From assembly GCA_964636325.1 (NCBI GenBank), contig CAZWRV010000025.1, positions 3,807-67,806 on the forward strand: a stretch of 64,000 bases of DNA. Direction: 5' to 3'. This DNA comes from CAZWRV01 sp964636325 (GTDB lineage Bacteria; Verrucomicrobiota; Lentisphaeria; Victivallales; GWF2-50-93). The position numbers and the translations under genes are program-made. The notes under the pieces were generated by a model. The model saw only the letters and a program-made list of their open reading frames with translations. It was not told the origin of the DNA and made no database searches. Shown here piece after piece: positions 7,897 to 17,360 of this stretch (positions are counted from its first letter, which is position 1; each line of letters opens with the position of its first letter).

Positions 7897-9152
7897 CAGC
7901 CTGCCGATGCCGTCCGCATGCAGCACCTCTTGTATTTCTTTCCGCTGCCGCAGGGGCAGGGCGAGTTCCTTTCGACAGGATGATGCCCGGACGGGATTCT
8001 GTCACGGGATGAGTCGTCGCCCGTTGCGGCGCGCTCGGCCCAGATCTTTTCCGCGACGACCTTGAGCTTGGGAAGCGAATGCCTGAAGAAGGTTTTCCAG
8101 CCCTCGCAGAGGACGCTTCTGCGCGGGAACTTCCCGCGGTTCCCGAGATATGCGCCGGGCCGGTGCTTCGGGCAGTCCCCCATGCAGAATTCCAGAAACT
8201 CGCATGCCGGGCATTGCGCGTCCGTCTCCTTCTTATGACGGCCGAAGCGGGCATAGGTCTCAGACGTCTCCATCTCCCCCCAGGAATTCTCCATCACGTT
8301 GCCCAGCCTGAGATCCTTCCGGACGAAGAAGTCGCACGGATAGACATCGCCGTTGTGCTCGACCAGGAAATACTGGCGGCAGTCGGTGCCGAGGTTGCAG
8401 ACGTTCCTCTGCCTGTCCACTAGGAGGACGAGGATCGAGTCGAAAAGCCGGACGGACGTCTTCCTTATCCCGGTGTCGCGCCACCGGTCGAAGATGCCGC
8501 ACAGGAAGGCTCCCCATTCATCCCCGGATATTGAATACGGCATGGGTCTTCCGGCGCCGTCGAACTCGACGCAGGGGATGTATTGGTGGTACGATGCGCC
8601 TAGGCCGCGGAGATGGTCGAATACCTCCTTCGGCCTTGAGACGTTCGCCTTGCTTACCAGAACGAGGATGTTGAACTCCACCTGATGCCTCCTCAGTATC
8701 TCGATGCCTGCCAGGACGTCCTTGTGGGAGCCCTGTCCGGCGCGGTTCCTGCGGTAGACATCGTGCAGCTCGGGCGGGCCGTCCAGGCTGACGCCTGCTA
8801 GGAACTTGAATTCCGCAAAGAGCTCGGCCATCTCGTCGTCCAGGAGTGTCCCGTTTGTCTGCAGCCCGTTGGCGACGACGGCGCCGGGCCTCCCGTATCT
8901 CTTCTGGAACTCGACCGCCTTCCTGAAGAACGACGTTCCGGCGAGGGTCGGCTCGCCGCCCTGCCAGCCGAACGAATACTGCCGCTGGTCGGTGGCCATG
9001 AACGAGGAAATCATCTTCTCAAGGACATCCTCGGGCATCCTGTGGACCTTGCTTTCCGGATAAAGCCCGGCCTTCTCAAGATAGAAGCAGTATTCGCAGC
9101 CGAGGTTGCAGTCGGCCGAAACCGGTTTGACGAGTAGGGAGAAAGGTTTCAT
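7896..9152 (-). CDS. Anaerobic sulfatase-maturating radical SAM enzyme with SEC-C tail
   Basis: 418 residues. CNLGCEYCFY near residue 15 is the CxxxCxxC radical SAM cluster; GWQGGEPTL follows; the C-terminal SPASM region carries Cys clusters including DVYPCDFF and CPACEFLEFCMGDC. This is the anSME architecture, which converts Cys or Ser of sulfatases to formylglycine. The last ~20 residues, NSPCPCGSGKKYKRCC, are a SEC-C zinc motif, also seen in some maturases. No sulfatase is encoded in this window, so the client must be elsewhere. The start at MKPFSLLVKP fits the family. Confidence 0.9.
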   Translation of the reverse strand: MKPFSLLVKPVSADCNLGCEYCFYLEKAGLYPESKVHRMPEDVLEKMISSFMATDQRQYSFGWQGGEPTLAGTSFFRKAVEFQKRYGRPGAVVANGLQTNGTLLDDEMAELFAEFKFLAGVSLDGPPELHDVYRRNRAGQGSHKDVLAGIEILRRHQVEFNILVLVSKANVSRPKEVFDHLRGLGASYHQYIPCVEFDGAGRPMPYSISGDEWGAFLCGIFDRWRDTGIRKTSVRLFDSILVLLVDRQRNVCNLGTDCRQYFLVEHNGDVYPCDFFVRKDLRLGNVMENSWGEMETSETYARFGRHKKETDAQCPACEFLEFCMGDCPKHRPGAYLGNRGKFPRRSVLCEGWKTFFRHSLPKLKVVAEKIWAERAATGDDSSRDRIPSGHHPVERNSPCPCGSGKKYKRCCMRTASAG

Positions 9153-9204
9153 CTAATTTGGCGGCATAAGGCCGCAAGTTCAGTTAATAGTGTTGTTCAG
9201 TTTT

Positions 9205-11136
9205 TTATTTGTTCAACAAAGAAAGCAGCGATTGCTCGTCAATGGGGGCAAGGCCAAGATTCTTTCGGGCATCCGCATCCTTGGACATGACATCTTTAAA
9301 ATTCGAGTCGTCCATTCTTATGATCCTGCCTTTTCCTGAGACGGCAAGTAAAATGTTCTGTTTTTTGCCCAGTTTCTTTAAAACAGATATTGATTTGGGA
9401 TTAACCGCAAGCAGCAGTCTGTCGGAAAGCTGCTCAACGGTTTTAACGGGGAAATAGAGCGGTCTGTCATAATAATCCGACGACAATTTCAGGCCGTCAA
9501 GAGACTCCGGGAGCTTGCCGCCGTCTTTTTCGGCAATCCCGACAATTTCATAGTAGAACAGCTTCAGTTGCTCTTTGCCTAAATCTGATTCTGAATCACT
9601 TTGATCCAGAGATTCTAACAGCTCCAAAGAGGCAATTCCTTCTTTTATTTGCTTCTCCGAATAATTTTTCTTGAATTTTTGAATTATTTCTTCCTTATTT
9701 GCACCAATTTTGCCTCTTTCCTTAATTTTCCGCATTGATTCCCTGGCCTTGTCAATCTTCAGTTTGCACAGTTCCGAGGGCGTCGTAGGTACAAGAACCG
9801 GGTCTTTCAGGGCTTCTTCAGCGGTTTTACTCAGAGCCTCGGGCGTATCTTTGTCGCCGATTAGTTCGTTCAACTTTTCTTTGACTTTTTCCGCCGCGTC
9901 GGCATATTCATCCAGCATTTTTTCGTCCAGACACAAATCAATGCGGATTTTATAATATTCCGCAAGCCAGCTAATCAATGACCGGACTGCAAGCTGACGG
10001 ATAGCGAGGTCTTCATCTTTGTTCGCGATCACTTCGAAAATTGCGTCCGGTTGCTGGCTGCCTATTCCGTGTTCAATAAAATATTGGAAAACCCGTTTTT
10101 TTAATGTAGTATTGCCGTCATTCGCGGGAAGACGCAGGAGTTTGCCGACAACGACGCCCCTGTTCAGTGAATTTTTCAGCATGGAGTCCACAATACACTC
10201 TCGTATGTTCATCGGCCCTTTTTCGTCAAGGGCGCATTCATATATGAACGGCGACACGGAGCAGGACGACTTATCGAGGATTTTCTTCGTCAGCAGCATG
10301 AGTTCCTGTTCCGGGGGGGAAGATTCGAGGTATTTCATGAACGATGCCGAATCCTTGACATCGCTTGGCAGCATTGCATCCTTTTCATCTTTCCCCAGCT
10401 TCTCGACAATCTGTGTTGACACGGGATCCTGGGCGATGTAGATCAACGCGAGCCTCAAGGTCTCCTTATCCCGGTTCTTCTCAATCCATTCGGCAAGCTC
10501 GGAAATATCCTTTTCGCTGTGAGGTGATATCAGCAGCTTAAGTATGTTGTAAAGAAGGAGGCCGCCTTTCATATCCGATTCAATGATCCGTTTTAGAATT
10601 GATGCGCTTACCTTCCGTTCCTCCTCGGTCATCGCTGCCTGCATTATTTCATCGTAATCAATGCTTAATTTCCGGCACTTTGATGATATAATATTATCTT
10701 CATTGGCTCGATGACTCCATGTATCTGCCAACGAATCGAAATATTCCTGATTTTCGAGAGTCGTTATATCATTGGATCGAGGTAAATCCATTTTTCTCCA
10801 CATGTAATTATCTTTCAAGGAACTGATAAGATAATTTTTTGCTCCCTCGATACATGCCTCATAGGAGCGTTTATCCTTGGGAATTTGCCAGTCCATAATA
10901 CGCTCCGACTGAACGAATAAATCGAAATCCTGATTTTTGTCATTGCGTGTGGCAAACCTAAATAACAAGTCGAACTGCCGTTCTTCACGCACGGATTCTC
11001 TTACGGCCTCGGGATTATGAGGATTGATTTGTTTTCCTTTTACCGTGTTTTGTATCTGCCCCCGTTGCGCCGACAAATCACTATTGAACAATAAGCACAG
11101 GAAAATAACTGCGGCATTGATGACGAGTTTATTCAT
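9205..11136 (-). CDS. Exported AT-rich protein of unknown function, probably helical repeats
   Basis: 643 residues from ATG 11136, preceded by GGGAGGAA. Residues 1-24 are a signal peptide (VINAAVIFLCLLF, then SDLSAQ). The body is mostly charged helices of HEAT-like character, e.g. DLAIRQLAVRSLISWLAEYY. The last ~90 residues, with RPLYFPVKTVEQLSDRLLLA and KGRIIRMDDSNF, resemble the small C-terminal strand module found in many PVC exported proteins, but I cannot name a family. Its codons are clearly more A/T-rich than its neighbours, suggesting recent transfer or different constraint. Confidence 0.6.
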   Translation of the reverse strand: MNKLVINAAVIFLCLLFNSDLSAQRGQIQNTVKGKQINPHNPEAVRESVREERQFDLLFRFATRNDKNQDFDLFVQSERIMDWQIPKDKRSYEACIEGAKNYLISSLKDNYMWRKMDLPRSNDITTLENQEYFDSLADTWSHRANEDNIISSKCRKLSIDYDEIMQAAMTEEERKVSASILKRIIESDMKGGLLLYNILKLLISPHSEKDISELAEWIEKNRDKETLRLALIYIAQDPVSTQIVEKLGKDEKDAMLPSDVKDSASFMKYLESSPPEQELMLLTKKILDKSSCSVSPFIYECALDEKGPMNIRECIVDSMLKNSLNRGVVVGKLLRLPANDGNTTLKKRVFQYFIEHGIGSQQPDAIFEVIANKDEDLAIRQLAVRSLISWLAEYYKIRIDLCLDEKMLDEYADAAEKVKEKLNELIGDKDTPEALSKTAEEALKDPVLVPTTPSELCKLKIDKARESMRKIKERGKIGANKEEIIQKFKKNYSEKQIKEGIASLELLESLDQSDSESDLGKEQLKLFYYEIVGIAEKDGGKLPESLDGLKLSSDYYDRPLYFPVKTVEQLSDRLLLAVNPKSISVLKKLGKKQNILLAVSGKGRIIRMDDSNFKDVMSKDADARKNLGLAPIDEQSLLSLLNK

Positions 11137-11194
11137 AATTATTTCCTCCCTTGGGATGACTTCGAGTTTCAAAAAGATGATTATGGCGCCTTTG

Positions 11195-12256
11195 TTAGCC
11201 AGCCGTCATCTTCACATTTATATTCTCGGCGGTCATGCCGAGCTTCGCCTTCACGACTCCGCGGATTTTCCGTAGCAGCCTGTTCGAGCTGAGCTTCTCC
11301 CGGAGGAGGAATTCCGGGAAGTTTTCCGGCGCGGCGATGCGGGGTATCAGCAGGCTGGGATCCTGCTCGGTCAGCATCCCCTTCGAGGTGGTGAACTGCA
11401 GGCTGAATCCGCATTCCGCCGCGATCTTCCGCGTCTGCTCGGTGCTCTGCCCCCATGGCCAGAAGAATGCGCAGGGGGCGGCGCCCAGCTTCTCGCGGAT
11501 CTTCCCGGCGCATTCCTCCAGGTCCTTGCGCAGCCGCGCGACGAACTCGTCGTCGCCTTCGAGCCTTCTGACAGGCGACGGATGCCGCCGGCAGATCGTT
11601 CTCCTGTCGGAATTCTTAGCTGTGCTGCGCAGTATGTTCTTGAGGTCGTCGGAGAGGACGGTCCTGGGCTGGCAGAGCGTGCTCACGAACTCCGCGCGCG
11701 GCGCGCCGTCGAACGGCGGTTCGCCCAGCGCGTATTCCATGGTCCAGTGCTGCTTGTCCGGATAGAATCCGCGTATCTTGCCCATGTCCTGGTAGCAGCC
11801 GAAATGAGAGTCGCCGTGCGCCTGGATGTCCCAGTGGCCGGAATCCCTCATGAGCTTCAGCTCTTCCCATGTGAGGAACGAAGAGAAGCTCCGCCCGTAG
11901 ACGGCGTCCTCCAGCGCCTTCTTGGAGTTCTCCAGGCGGTAGTTTTCCGGGGTGCGTATTCCAAGTTCTGCCCCGTTGACAAGCCCGGTGTTCAGGGCGA
12001 GCACCGCCCTGACCGCGAACCTCTCGAGCACCGGAGTCACCCAGAACAGGTTGTCCGCCCACCCGTCGTCGAAGGTCAGCATCGCGTATTTCTTCTTACG
12101 GTCCAGCTTCCCCTCGAACCACTGCATGAGGCCGCCGGTGTCGAGGAAGACGTAGCCTTGGACGCGGAGATGCTCCACCTGGCTCTCGAAAACGGAGCAG
12201 TCGACGCAGCTGCCGCATTTCTCGGGAAGAACCCTGTGATACATCCAGACAAGCAT
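11195..12256 (-). CDS. Polysaccharide deacetylase (NodB-homology) family protein
   Basis: 353 residues. MLVWMYHRVLP opens the domain and AMLTFDDGWADN carries the metal-binding TFDDG motif; QAHGDSHFG is the second metal motif, with the first Asp of the TFDDG acting as base in the family. These enzymes remove N- or O-acetyl groups from surface glycans. The FFWPWGQ segment corresponds to the barrel's conserved Pro/Trp strand. I chose ATG 12256 because GGGGAAATCA precedes it; the frame stays open upstream but the extra residues are arginine-rich and unlike the family. No signal peptide is seen with this start. Confidence 0.78.
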   Translation of the reverse strand: MLVWMYHRVLPEKCGSCVDCSVFESQVEHLRVQGYVFLDTGGLMQWFEGKLDRKKKYAMLTFDDGWADNLFWVTPVLERFAVRAVLALNTGLVNGAELGIRTPENYRLENSKKALEDAVYGRSFSSFLTWEELKLMRDSGHWDIQAHGDSHFGCYQDMGKIRGFYPDKQHWTMEYALGEPPFDGAPRAEFVSTLCQPRTVLSDDLKNILRSTAKNSDRRTICRRHPSPVRRLEGDDEFVARLRKDLEECAGKIREKLGAAPCAFFWPWGQSTEQTRKIAAECGFSLQFTTSKGMLTEQDPSLLIPRIAAPENFPEFLLREKLSSNRLLRKIRGVVKAKLGMTAENINVKMTAG

Positions 12257-12489
12257 TGATTTCCCCAAGTTCAGGCATCCTGATCGGTGCAAAATAATAA
12301 TGTGGTTGAGTTCCCCTATAATAACCGGCAAATCACAAGATTCCAGCGGGCCCAGCCATCTGTCATCAGCGGATTGTCGTCGGCGCCGTCCTCTCGCAAT
12401 GAATCGTGATGCGATATTGAAGTCCAGCAAATGAAAAAAAATTCTATTGCGCATAAAACTGGATATTTACGGTAATGCCTCAGTCTTAC

Positions 12490-12580
12490 ATTCGGGGTCG
12501 CTGTCGGTATCGGAATCGGGATCGATTTCCAGTTTATATCTTCGACCCCGATAGCGATTCCGACCCCGACACCGATTGTC
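12490..12580. repeat. Degenerate hexanucleotide repeat block
   Basis: Repeated GGAATC/GGGATC/GGTATC-like hexamers on one arm and CCGATA/CCGACC on the other, forming a weak inverted repeat. The 12257-12743 gap otherwise holds only the hairpin at 12669-12700 and a possible promoter. Confidence 0.4.
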
Positions 12581-12643
12581 TCCGAGGAAAGAGTGAGGGA
12601 TTCCTATTCCCGCTATTCGGAGCCTGAATTTATGGTACAAAAC

Positions 12644-12672
12644 TTGATTTTGCATTTTCCCAAAGGTAAATA
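12644..12672 (+). promoter_or_regulatory. Possible promoter of the 1196-residue secreted protein
   Basis: TTGATT (12644-12649) and TAAATA (12667-12672) with 17-bp spacing. The -10 hexamer belongs to the left flank of a palindromic repeat. Confidence 0.35.
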
Positions 12673-12700
12673 TCCAGTGAACTTGCGTAGTTCATTGAAC
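12669..12700. repeat. Palindromic repeat, GCGTAG-loop family, degenerate copy
   Basis: AATATCCAGTGAA, loop CTTGCGTAG, then TTCATTGAAC. Same plan as the copy at 56312-56348 but with decayed arms. Confidence 0.5.
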
Positions 12701-12743
12701 ATCTCTGAACTTTTAGCGTTTGCAGAAAGACATCTGACAGCCA

Positions 12744-15700
12744 ATGAGATTCCAGACCACTTTTCATCTTCTAGTCTTTGTCTCTCTTGCGGCCATCGCT
12801 GACGCTGCAGGGGCCGGGCGGGACTTCCTTGCTGAGGCCGACAAGCTTGCAGGGCAGCCGGCCGCCGAGGTACCCGGCAGGGAACTGGACGGTCTGCTGG
12901 CGGAGTGGGCCAAGGAAGATCCTGTTGCGGCCTCGGAATGGGTTGTGCGCAAGCTGCCGGAAGGGGAGGCGCGCTACGGCGCGCTGCGCGGAATCCTCTC
13001 CGCCTGGGCCGAGAACGACAACTCCGCCGCGTTGGAATGGGCGCAGAAGCTGCCCGCTGGAAATACGCATGACAGAGCTGTGGCCAGCGCAGTTTACGGA
13101 TGGGCCCGCAAGGATCCGGCCGCCGCCGGCGAATGGCTCCTCAAGCAGCCCAAGGACAACTCCGTCGAATATGGCATCCCAAGAATTGTCTCCGCGTGGA
13201 TCGAGAAGGATCCGCCGGCCGCATTCGCCTGGACGGGGAAGCTCCAGGGCCAGGCCCGCAAGAATATGATGTTCGACACCGGCTCATATTGGGCCTCCGG
13301 GGATCTCGAAGGCGCCACCGCCAGGATACTCCAGAAAGATATCGAAGCCTACCAGCGCGACAGGATTATCGTCGAGGCCGCCCATGATTGGGCCCGTAAA
13401 GACAGCGCGGCGGTGACCGCATGGGCTCTGAAGCTGCCCGAGGGAAAAACACGGGACTACGCACTAACCGGCATCGCCTCGGTGATGGCGGCTAAAGATC
13501 CGGCCGCCGCGGCCGACTGGGCGATGAAGCTCCCCGACGGCGCAGTCCGCAAGGCCGCCATGGAAATGGCGGATAGGCAGAAGAAATATCTCGGCCAGCC
13601 CAAATCTATAGATGAAAAGCTGTATTCAATCATAATCGGCAATCTCGAACTCAACGATGCCGCCGTCCAAGACGCCATGGCCCGGCTTGCCGATGCTGCA
13701 AAAGGCGCCGACCCCGAAAAGAACGGCGTCGAGATCGAACTGAAGCTCGCACCGTCCGATCAGAGTGTCCCCAATATAACGGCGAGCCTGCAAAGTGTGA
13801 CCCTCGGAACTGCGATCAGATTCATATGCCGCAAGGCCGGATTGAAGTGCTCCGTCGGCAAGGACAAAGTGGTCGTTGAAGGTGGCGGAGATGCGAAAGA
13901 CGCCCAGGGCGCAGCGCCTCCGTCCTTGACCGCCGATCCTGGCACAGGTGTGATAACCATTGATACTGAACGGTATACGGCGCGTATTGACCGGGGAATT
14001 TTGACTTCACTTCACAACAAGCTCACAAAGACCGACCTGATCGGCGAAGGTACGGCTGAAACATCGCCGAACCTCCCGTTTGCGGCGTTGATTGTCCAGG
14101 AAGCTCCGCTCTCCGGTCCGGTGTTCCGGCGCCCTGTTCTAGACGGTCCGGAAAAGTCGGCGCTGTCAGTTAAAAGGCCGGGCGCACACAGGATCGAAGT
14201 CACATATGCGGGACTGGCCGGCGACGGCAAGGACAAGAAATTCTTTGCGGCGGACCGCCTCTCCATAATCGTTTCGGTCGATGCCTCCAGCGGAGAACTC
14301 CTTGTGGAAATCGAGGGCGCGAGCGCCGACACTCCCGTGGCCGGAACGTCGTTCGCCTTCTCCGGCCTCATGCGCCGTTACGTCTGCTACAGCCCCAACG
14401 ACGGCGGATATGCATCCCACGGCGACACCGAAGGCGACAAGTGGTCGCCGCTCCCCGGCGTCCGCGAATGGGCCAACAGGAACATGGCGAAACGGACCGG
14501 TTCCCTGGCCGGCGGAATCTGGTGCGCGCCGGTCTCGGTCTTCGCCGCAGAGGACAACCCCATGTCGGCCTTCTCAATCTGGTGCGAGGACGACGAGCTT
14601 CTGCCCAAATATTATGTCGGCGGGAAAAAGTCCGTCTCATACGTATCGCTCGAATATCCGCCCTTCGACAAGTTCCGCAGCTCGCGGTCGGTGACATGGC
14701 ACGTGAACACATACTCCGGCGGCTGGACCGAGGCCGCCAAGCCGTATGCGGATTCGCTCGCGAAAAGAGGATTCACCAAGAGGCGTGCCGCCTGGGCGAA
14801 GGAGGTCTCCGTGATCGTCCAGCTCCCCGACCTCCACCCGATGTGGTGGAAGCCCCTCATGGAACTCATCCCCCTGGAGGACCGCAACCATGTGCTCCTC
14901 TACGCGAACGGATGGCGCAACCAGGACTTCGACCGCAACCACTGGGACTACACCCCGAGCCCGGGCTTCATCGAAGGCGCAAGAGGCGCCCGAGAGGCCG
15001 GATTCCGCACCCTCGTCTACCTACAGCCGATGCTCTGCTGGGGCGATGCAAGCTTCATCAGGGACCCCAACTTCCGGGAGGACGTGAAAAAAATGCAGGC
15101 CCAATACTGCCTTGACCCGTTCGGCAGGCACAAGGTAGACTACACGGGGCTCAACAACGCCTACACACCCTGGCGCGAACTCATGCTCGGCGCAGCCCGA
15201 AACGCCGTCCTCAACTACGATGTCCAAGGAACTTACCTCGATTCGACTTTCATCTTCCTCCCCGACGGACGCGGCAGGATCGGCGGAATGACATCCTACG
15301 AGGGCATCCACAGATACATCGAGGAGCTGAGAAGGCTAAGCCAGGACATCTTCATGGGCACCGAATATCCGAACGAGCTCATGGCCTGGGGCACGGACTT
15401 CGGCCTCCACACCGGCCTGGAATGGGCGCAGGGCTACGAGAAGAGCAAGGCGCGCAATTCCCACCCCATCTACAATTATCTGTTCCGAGATGTGATGGTC
15501 ACCATGAACCACGCCAACTTCCCTGCGCGCAAGCACTACCACCTCATGGAGGAGATTGCGGAACGCACCGGCCAGGTCGCGGCGATGTGCTACGACGACG
15601 TCGCCATGCTCAAGCTGGACAATCCGGACAGGCGCCTCTGGACCGAAAAGGCCAGGCTCTTCGCGCGCCGCGGCCTCCGACCCTACTATCCCGACACCTG

Positions 15701-16334
15701 GGAGCCGGGCGTCATGAGCTATCTTAAGGCCGAGGATGGAACTGTCTTCGCATACGAGGAGACCGACTACGGCTCGAAGCTCGTTGAACGCGCCAAGGAC
15801 AAGCCGCTTGTCCATTATGCCAGGGTCTGGGGCAGATCTTCCTTCAAGACCGGCGACTGCGAGATGCTGGACTGGATCGGCCAGGCCGACGACGGAACAT
15901 GGATCGGACTCGTCCCCGACAACGGCTACGTCCTCATGCCGAGGCAGGACACGAAACCGGCGTTCAGAATCACCCAGCTGCCGGAAGGCGTCCAGATAAA
16001 GTCCCATAGCATCAAGCAGAAAGGGGTGGCGTTCCAGCTCATGAAGGAAAAAACCAAGGATGCGTCCGCTCCCACGCCCGACGCACTCGGGAAAACCGTC
16101 AACGTCACAATACGCTTCCGCTCCCCCGAAAAGCCGACGGACATCAAGACCGAGTCAAGCAGGCGCGACGCGAAAAAGCTCCTTTCGGACAAGAAGGACG
16201 ACGTGGGCCTCGACGCCGACATGCTTTCCGACACCCTTCTCGGCCTCAAGGAAATCCCCGGCGCGCAGAACCCCGACGGTCCCGAATACGAGGCCGCCGT
16301 CCCGCTCAACGAGGAAGTCGAAGTCGTGTATTGA
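12744..16334 (+). CDS. Secreted multidomain protein: helical repeats, STN-like domain, DUF6259-type glycosidase barrel
   Basis: 1196 residues. Residues 1-22 are a signal peptide. Residues ~40-285 are six or so ~33-residue repeats of the pattern WA-x-KDPAAA-x-EW-x4-LP-x-G, a helical repeat seen in PVC proteins. A segment near residue 325-375 (PNITASLQSVTLGTAIRFI) resembles the secretin/TonB short N-terminal domain. From about 420 onward the sequence resembles DUF6259 carbohydrate-active proteins, with HPMWWKPLMELIP, LLYANGWRNQDFD and a Tyr/Asp-rich barrel (NYDVQGTYLDSTFIFLPDG). A glycoside hydrolase role is inferred. The start has no good Shine-Dalgarno. Confidence 0.72.
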   Translation: MRFQTTFHLLVFVSLAAIADAAGAGRDFLAEADKLAGQPAAEVPGRELDGLLAEWAKEDPVAASEWVVRKLPEGEARYGALRGILSAWAENDNSAALEWAQKLPAGNTHDRAVASAVYGWARKDPAAAGEWLLKQPKDNSVEYGIPRIVSAWIEKDPPAAFAWTGKLQGQARKNMMFDTGSYWASGDLEGATARILQKDIEAYQRDRIIVEAAHDWARKDSAAVTAWALKLPEGKTRDYALTGIASVMAAKDPAAAADWAMKLPDGAVRKAAMEMADRQKKYLGQPKSIDEKLYSIIIGNLELNDAAVQDAMARLADAAKGADPEKNGVEIELKLAPSDQSVPNITASLQSVTLGTAIRFICRKAGLKCSVGKDKVVVEGGGDAKDAQGAAPPSLTADPGTGVITIDTERYTARIDRGILTSLHNKLTKTDLIGEGTAETSPNLPFAALIVQEAPLSGPVFRRPVLDGPEKSALSVKRPGAHRIEVTYAGLAGDGKDKKFFAADRLSIIVSVDASSGELLVEIEGASADTPVAGTSFAFSGLMRRYVCYSPNDGGYASHGDTEGDKWSPLPGVREWANRNMAKRTGSLAGGIWCAPVSVFAAEDNPMSAFSIWCEDDELLPKYYVGGKKSVSYVSLEYPPFDKFRSSRSVTWHVNTYSGGWTEAAKPYADSLAKRGFTKRRAAWAKEVSVIVQLPDLHPMWWKPLMELIPLEDRNHVLLYANGWRNQDFDRNHWDYTPSPGFIEGARGAREAGFRTLVYLQPMLCWGDASFIRDPNFREDVKKMQAQYCLDPFGRHKVDYTGLNNAYTPWRELMLGAARNAVLNYDVQGTYLDSTFIFLPDGRGRIGGMTSYEGIHRYIEELRRLSQDIFMGTEYPNELMAWGTDFGLHTGLEWAQGYEKSKARNSHPIYNYLFRDVMVTMNHANFPARKHYHLMEEIAERTGQVAAMCYDDVAMLKLDNPDRRLWTEKARLFARRGLRPYYPDTWEPGVMSYLKAEDGTVFAYEETDYGSKLVERAKDKPLVHYARVWGRSSFKTGDCEMLDWIGQADDGTWIGLVPDNGYVLMPRQDTKPAFRITQLPEGVQIKSHSIKQKGVAFQLMKEKTKDASAPTPDALGKTVNVTIRFRSPEKPTDIKTESSRRDAKKLLSDKKDDVGLDADMLSDTLLGLKEIPGAQNPDGPEYEAAVPLNEEVEVVY

Positions 16335-16430
16335 TTGATATCGGCTTCCTCACGTTGGAGACCGCGAAGCAGGCATGCACGTCTTCGGTCATGCCGGCCA
16401 CTTCTTTTTTAGCCCCTGGAGATCAGGTGT

Positions 16431-16564
16431 AAGGCGCGTTCGACAGGCTGCCCGATGAGTTCGCCAGGCTGGAGGCCAATATCCGGCGGGCCAAGACCGA
16501 AGCTCTGACGGAGGACGAGGCGCGCATCGCAGTCGTCAGGTATGAATTCAGCAAAATGGCGTAG
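16431..16564 (+). pseudogene. Gene fragment ended by a palindromic repeat
   Basis: An open stretch reading FDRLPDEFARLEANIRRAK and TEALTEDEARIAVVR runs directly into the hairpin and stops at the TAG of its loop (RYEFSKMA*). An in-frame stop lies just before it and there is no start codon, so this is a relic truncated at both ends. Family not recognised. Confidence 0.4.
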
Positions 16565-16583
16565 TTTGCTGAATTCATACCTG
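16537..16583. repeat. Palindromic repeat, ATGGCGTAG-loop family, perfect copy
   Basis: A 19-bp perfect stem: CAGGTATGAATTCAGCAAA, loop ATGGCGTAG (16556-16564), then the complementary arm. This is the reference copy of the family. On the minus strand it interrupts a short frame beginning MIKTLDEALKEAR at 16618. Confidence 0.9.
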
Positions 16584-16621
16584 GCTTCTTTGAGGGCCTC
16601 GTCCAGCGTCTTTATCATGTC

Positions 16622-16984
16622 TTATATATCTTGGTCGTCGGGGGTGATTTCGAGTATCCTTCGGTAGACCTTCAGCGCGGCGTCAGGGTCGTTGGCCTTG
16701 ATGAGCAGCATCGCCTTCTGGTTCAAATAGACTCGGTTGTCCGGCTGCTTGGAGATGAGATAGTCGAGGTTTTCCAGCGCCTCCTTGAACATTTCCTTCT
16801 TGGCATAGAGATCAGCCAGCCCTGCATACCCGCCGTCTGCCTCCTCGAAGTACAGTAGTTTTGTTTGGAGCTTCAGCGCCTCGACGGCCTCATCGAACCT
16901 GTTGTTCGCCGCCAGCGCCATGGCATAGAGCGAAATTATCCGCGCCTGCTTGCGGGCGTCCTCGTCCTTCCACAGCTTCTCCAT
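16622..16984 (-). CDS. Tetratricopeptide-repeat protein, possibly 5'-truncated
   Basis: 120 residues with about three TPR units: ALAANNRFDEAVEAL, GLADLYAKKEMFKEALENLD and AMLLIKANDPDAALKVYRRI. TPRs mediate protein binding; the partner is unknown. AGGA precedes the ATG at 16984, but the frame stays open upstream as plausible coding sequence (QIRLNSGSPDDSPPERTQL) until it meets the end of MITE copy A, so the element may have removed the original N-terminus. Confidence 0.6.
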   Translation of the reverse strand: MEKLWKDEDARKQARIISLYAMALAANNRFDEAVEALKLQTKLLYFEEADGGYAGLADLYAKKEMFKEALENLDYLISKQPDNRVYLNQKAMLLIKANDPDAALKVYRRILEITPDDQDI

Positions 16985-17047
16985 GAGCTGCGTCCTTTCC
17001 GGCGGTGAGTCGTCTGGCGATCCGGAGTTGAGTCTTATCTGATTCGT

Positions 17048-17321
17048 TTCTATGCTTTAGGCTGAAAATTGCGCATTTTGACTGCGGAGATTTTGGAATT
17101 TGCTTCGCATTCTGAGAGACCGCCGATACCGGGGTATCGAAGGTTCTCGAAGGGTGCGGAGCAAAAACAGAAGGACGTAACCTTATCGCGGCGAGCATCT
17201 TTGGGCCGTATTTTTCCGTTCCTTCCTCGGACGACATTCATGTCGCCACTCGGTCGGAACAAAAAAATCCAATCCCAAATCTCGCCCGTCAAAATGTCAA
17301 TTTTCACGCTAAGTGAGTATA
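17048..17321 (+). mobile_element. MITE copy A (~275 bp)
   Basis: Full-length copy of the element described at 22647-22920, with a degraded left terminal repeat (CTTTAGGCTGAAAATT) and right terminus ending GAGTATA. Internal landmarks CGATACCGGGGTATCGAAGG and CAATCCCAAATCTC are shared with copies B and C. It carries no credible gene. Confidence 0.8.
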
Positions 17322-17360
17322 ACATGGGGCTGCGGCGGAGGATTCCCCGTGGGATATCCT

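Noticed and set aside
12490..12580. Short repeats considered as a CRISPR array
   Set aside because: Units are 6 bp and degenerate, with no spacers; no cas genes are nearby.
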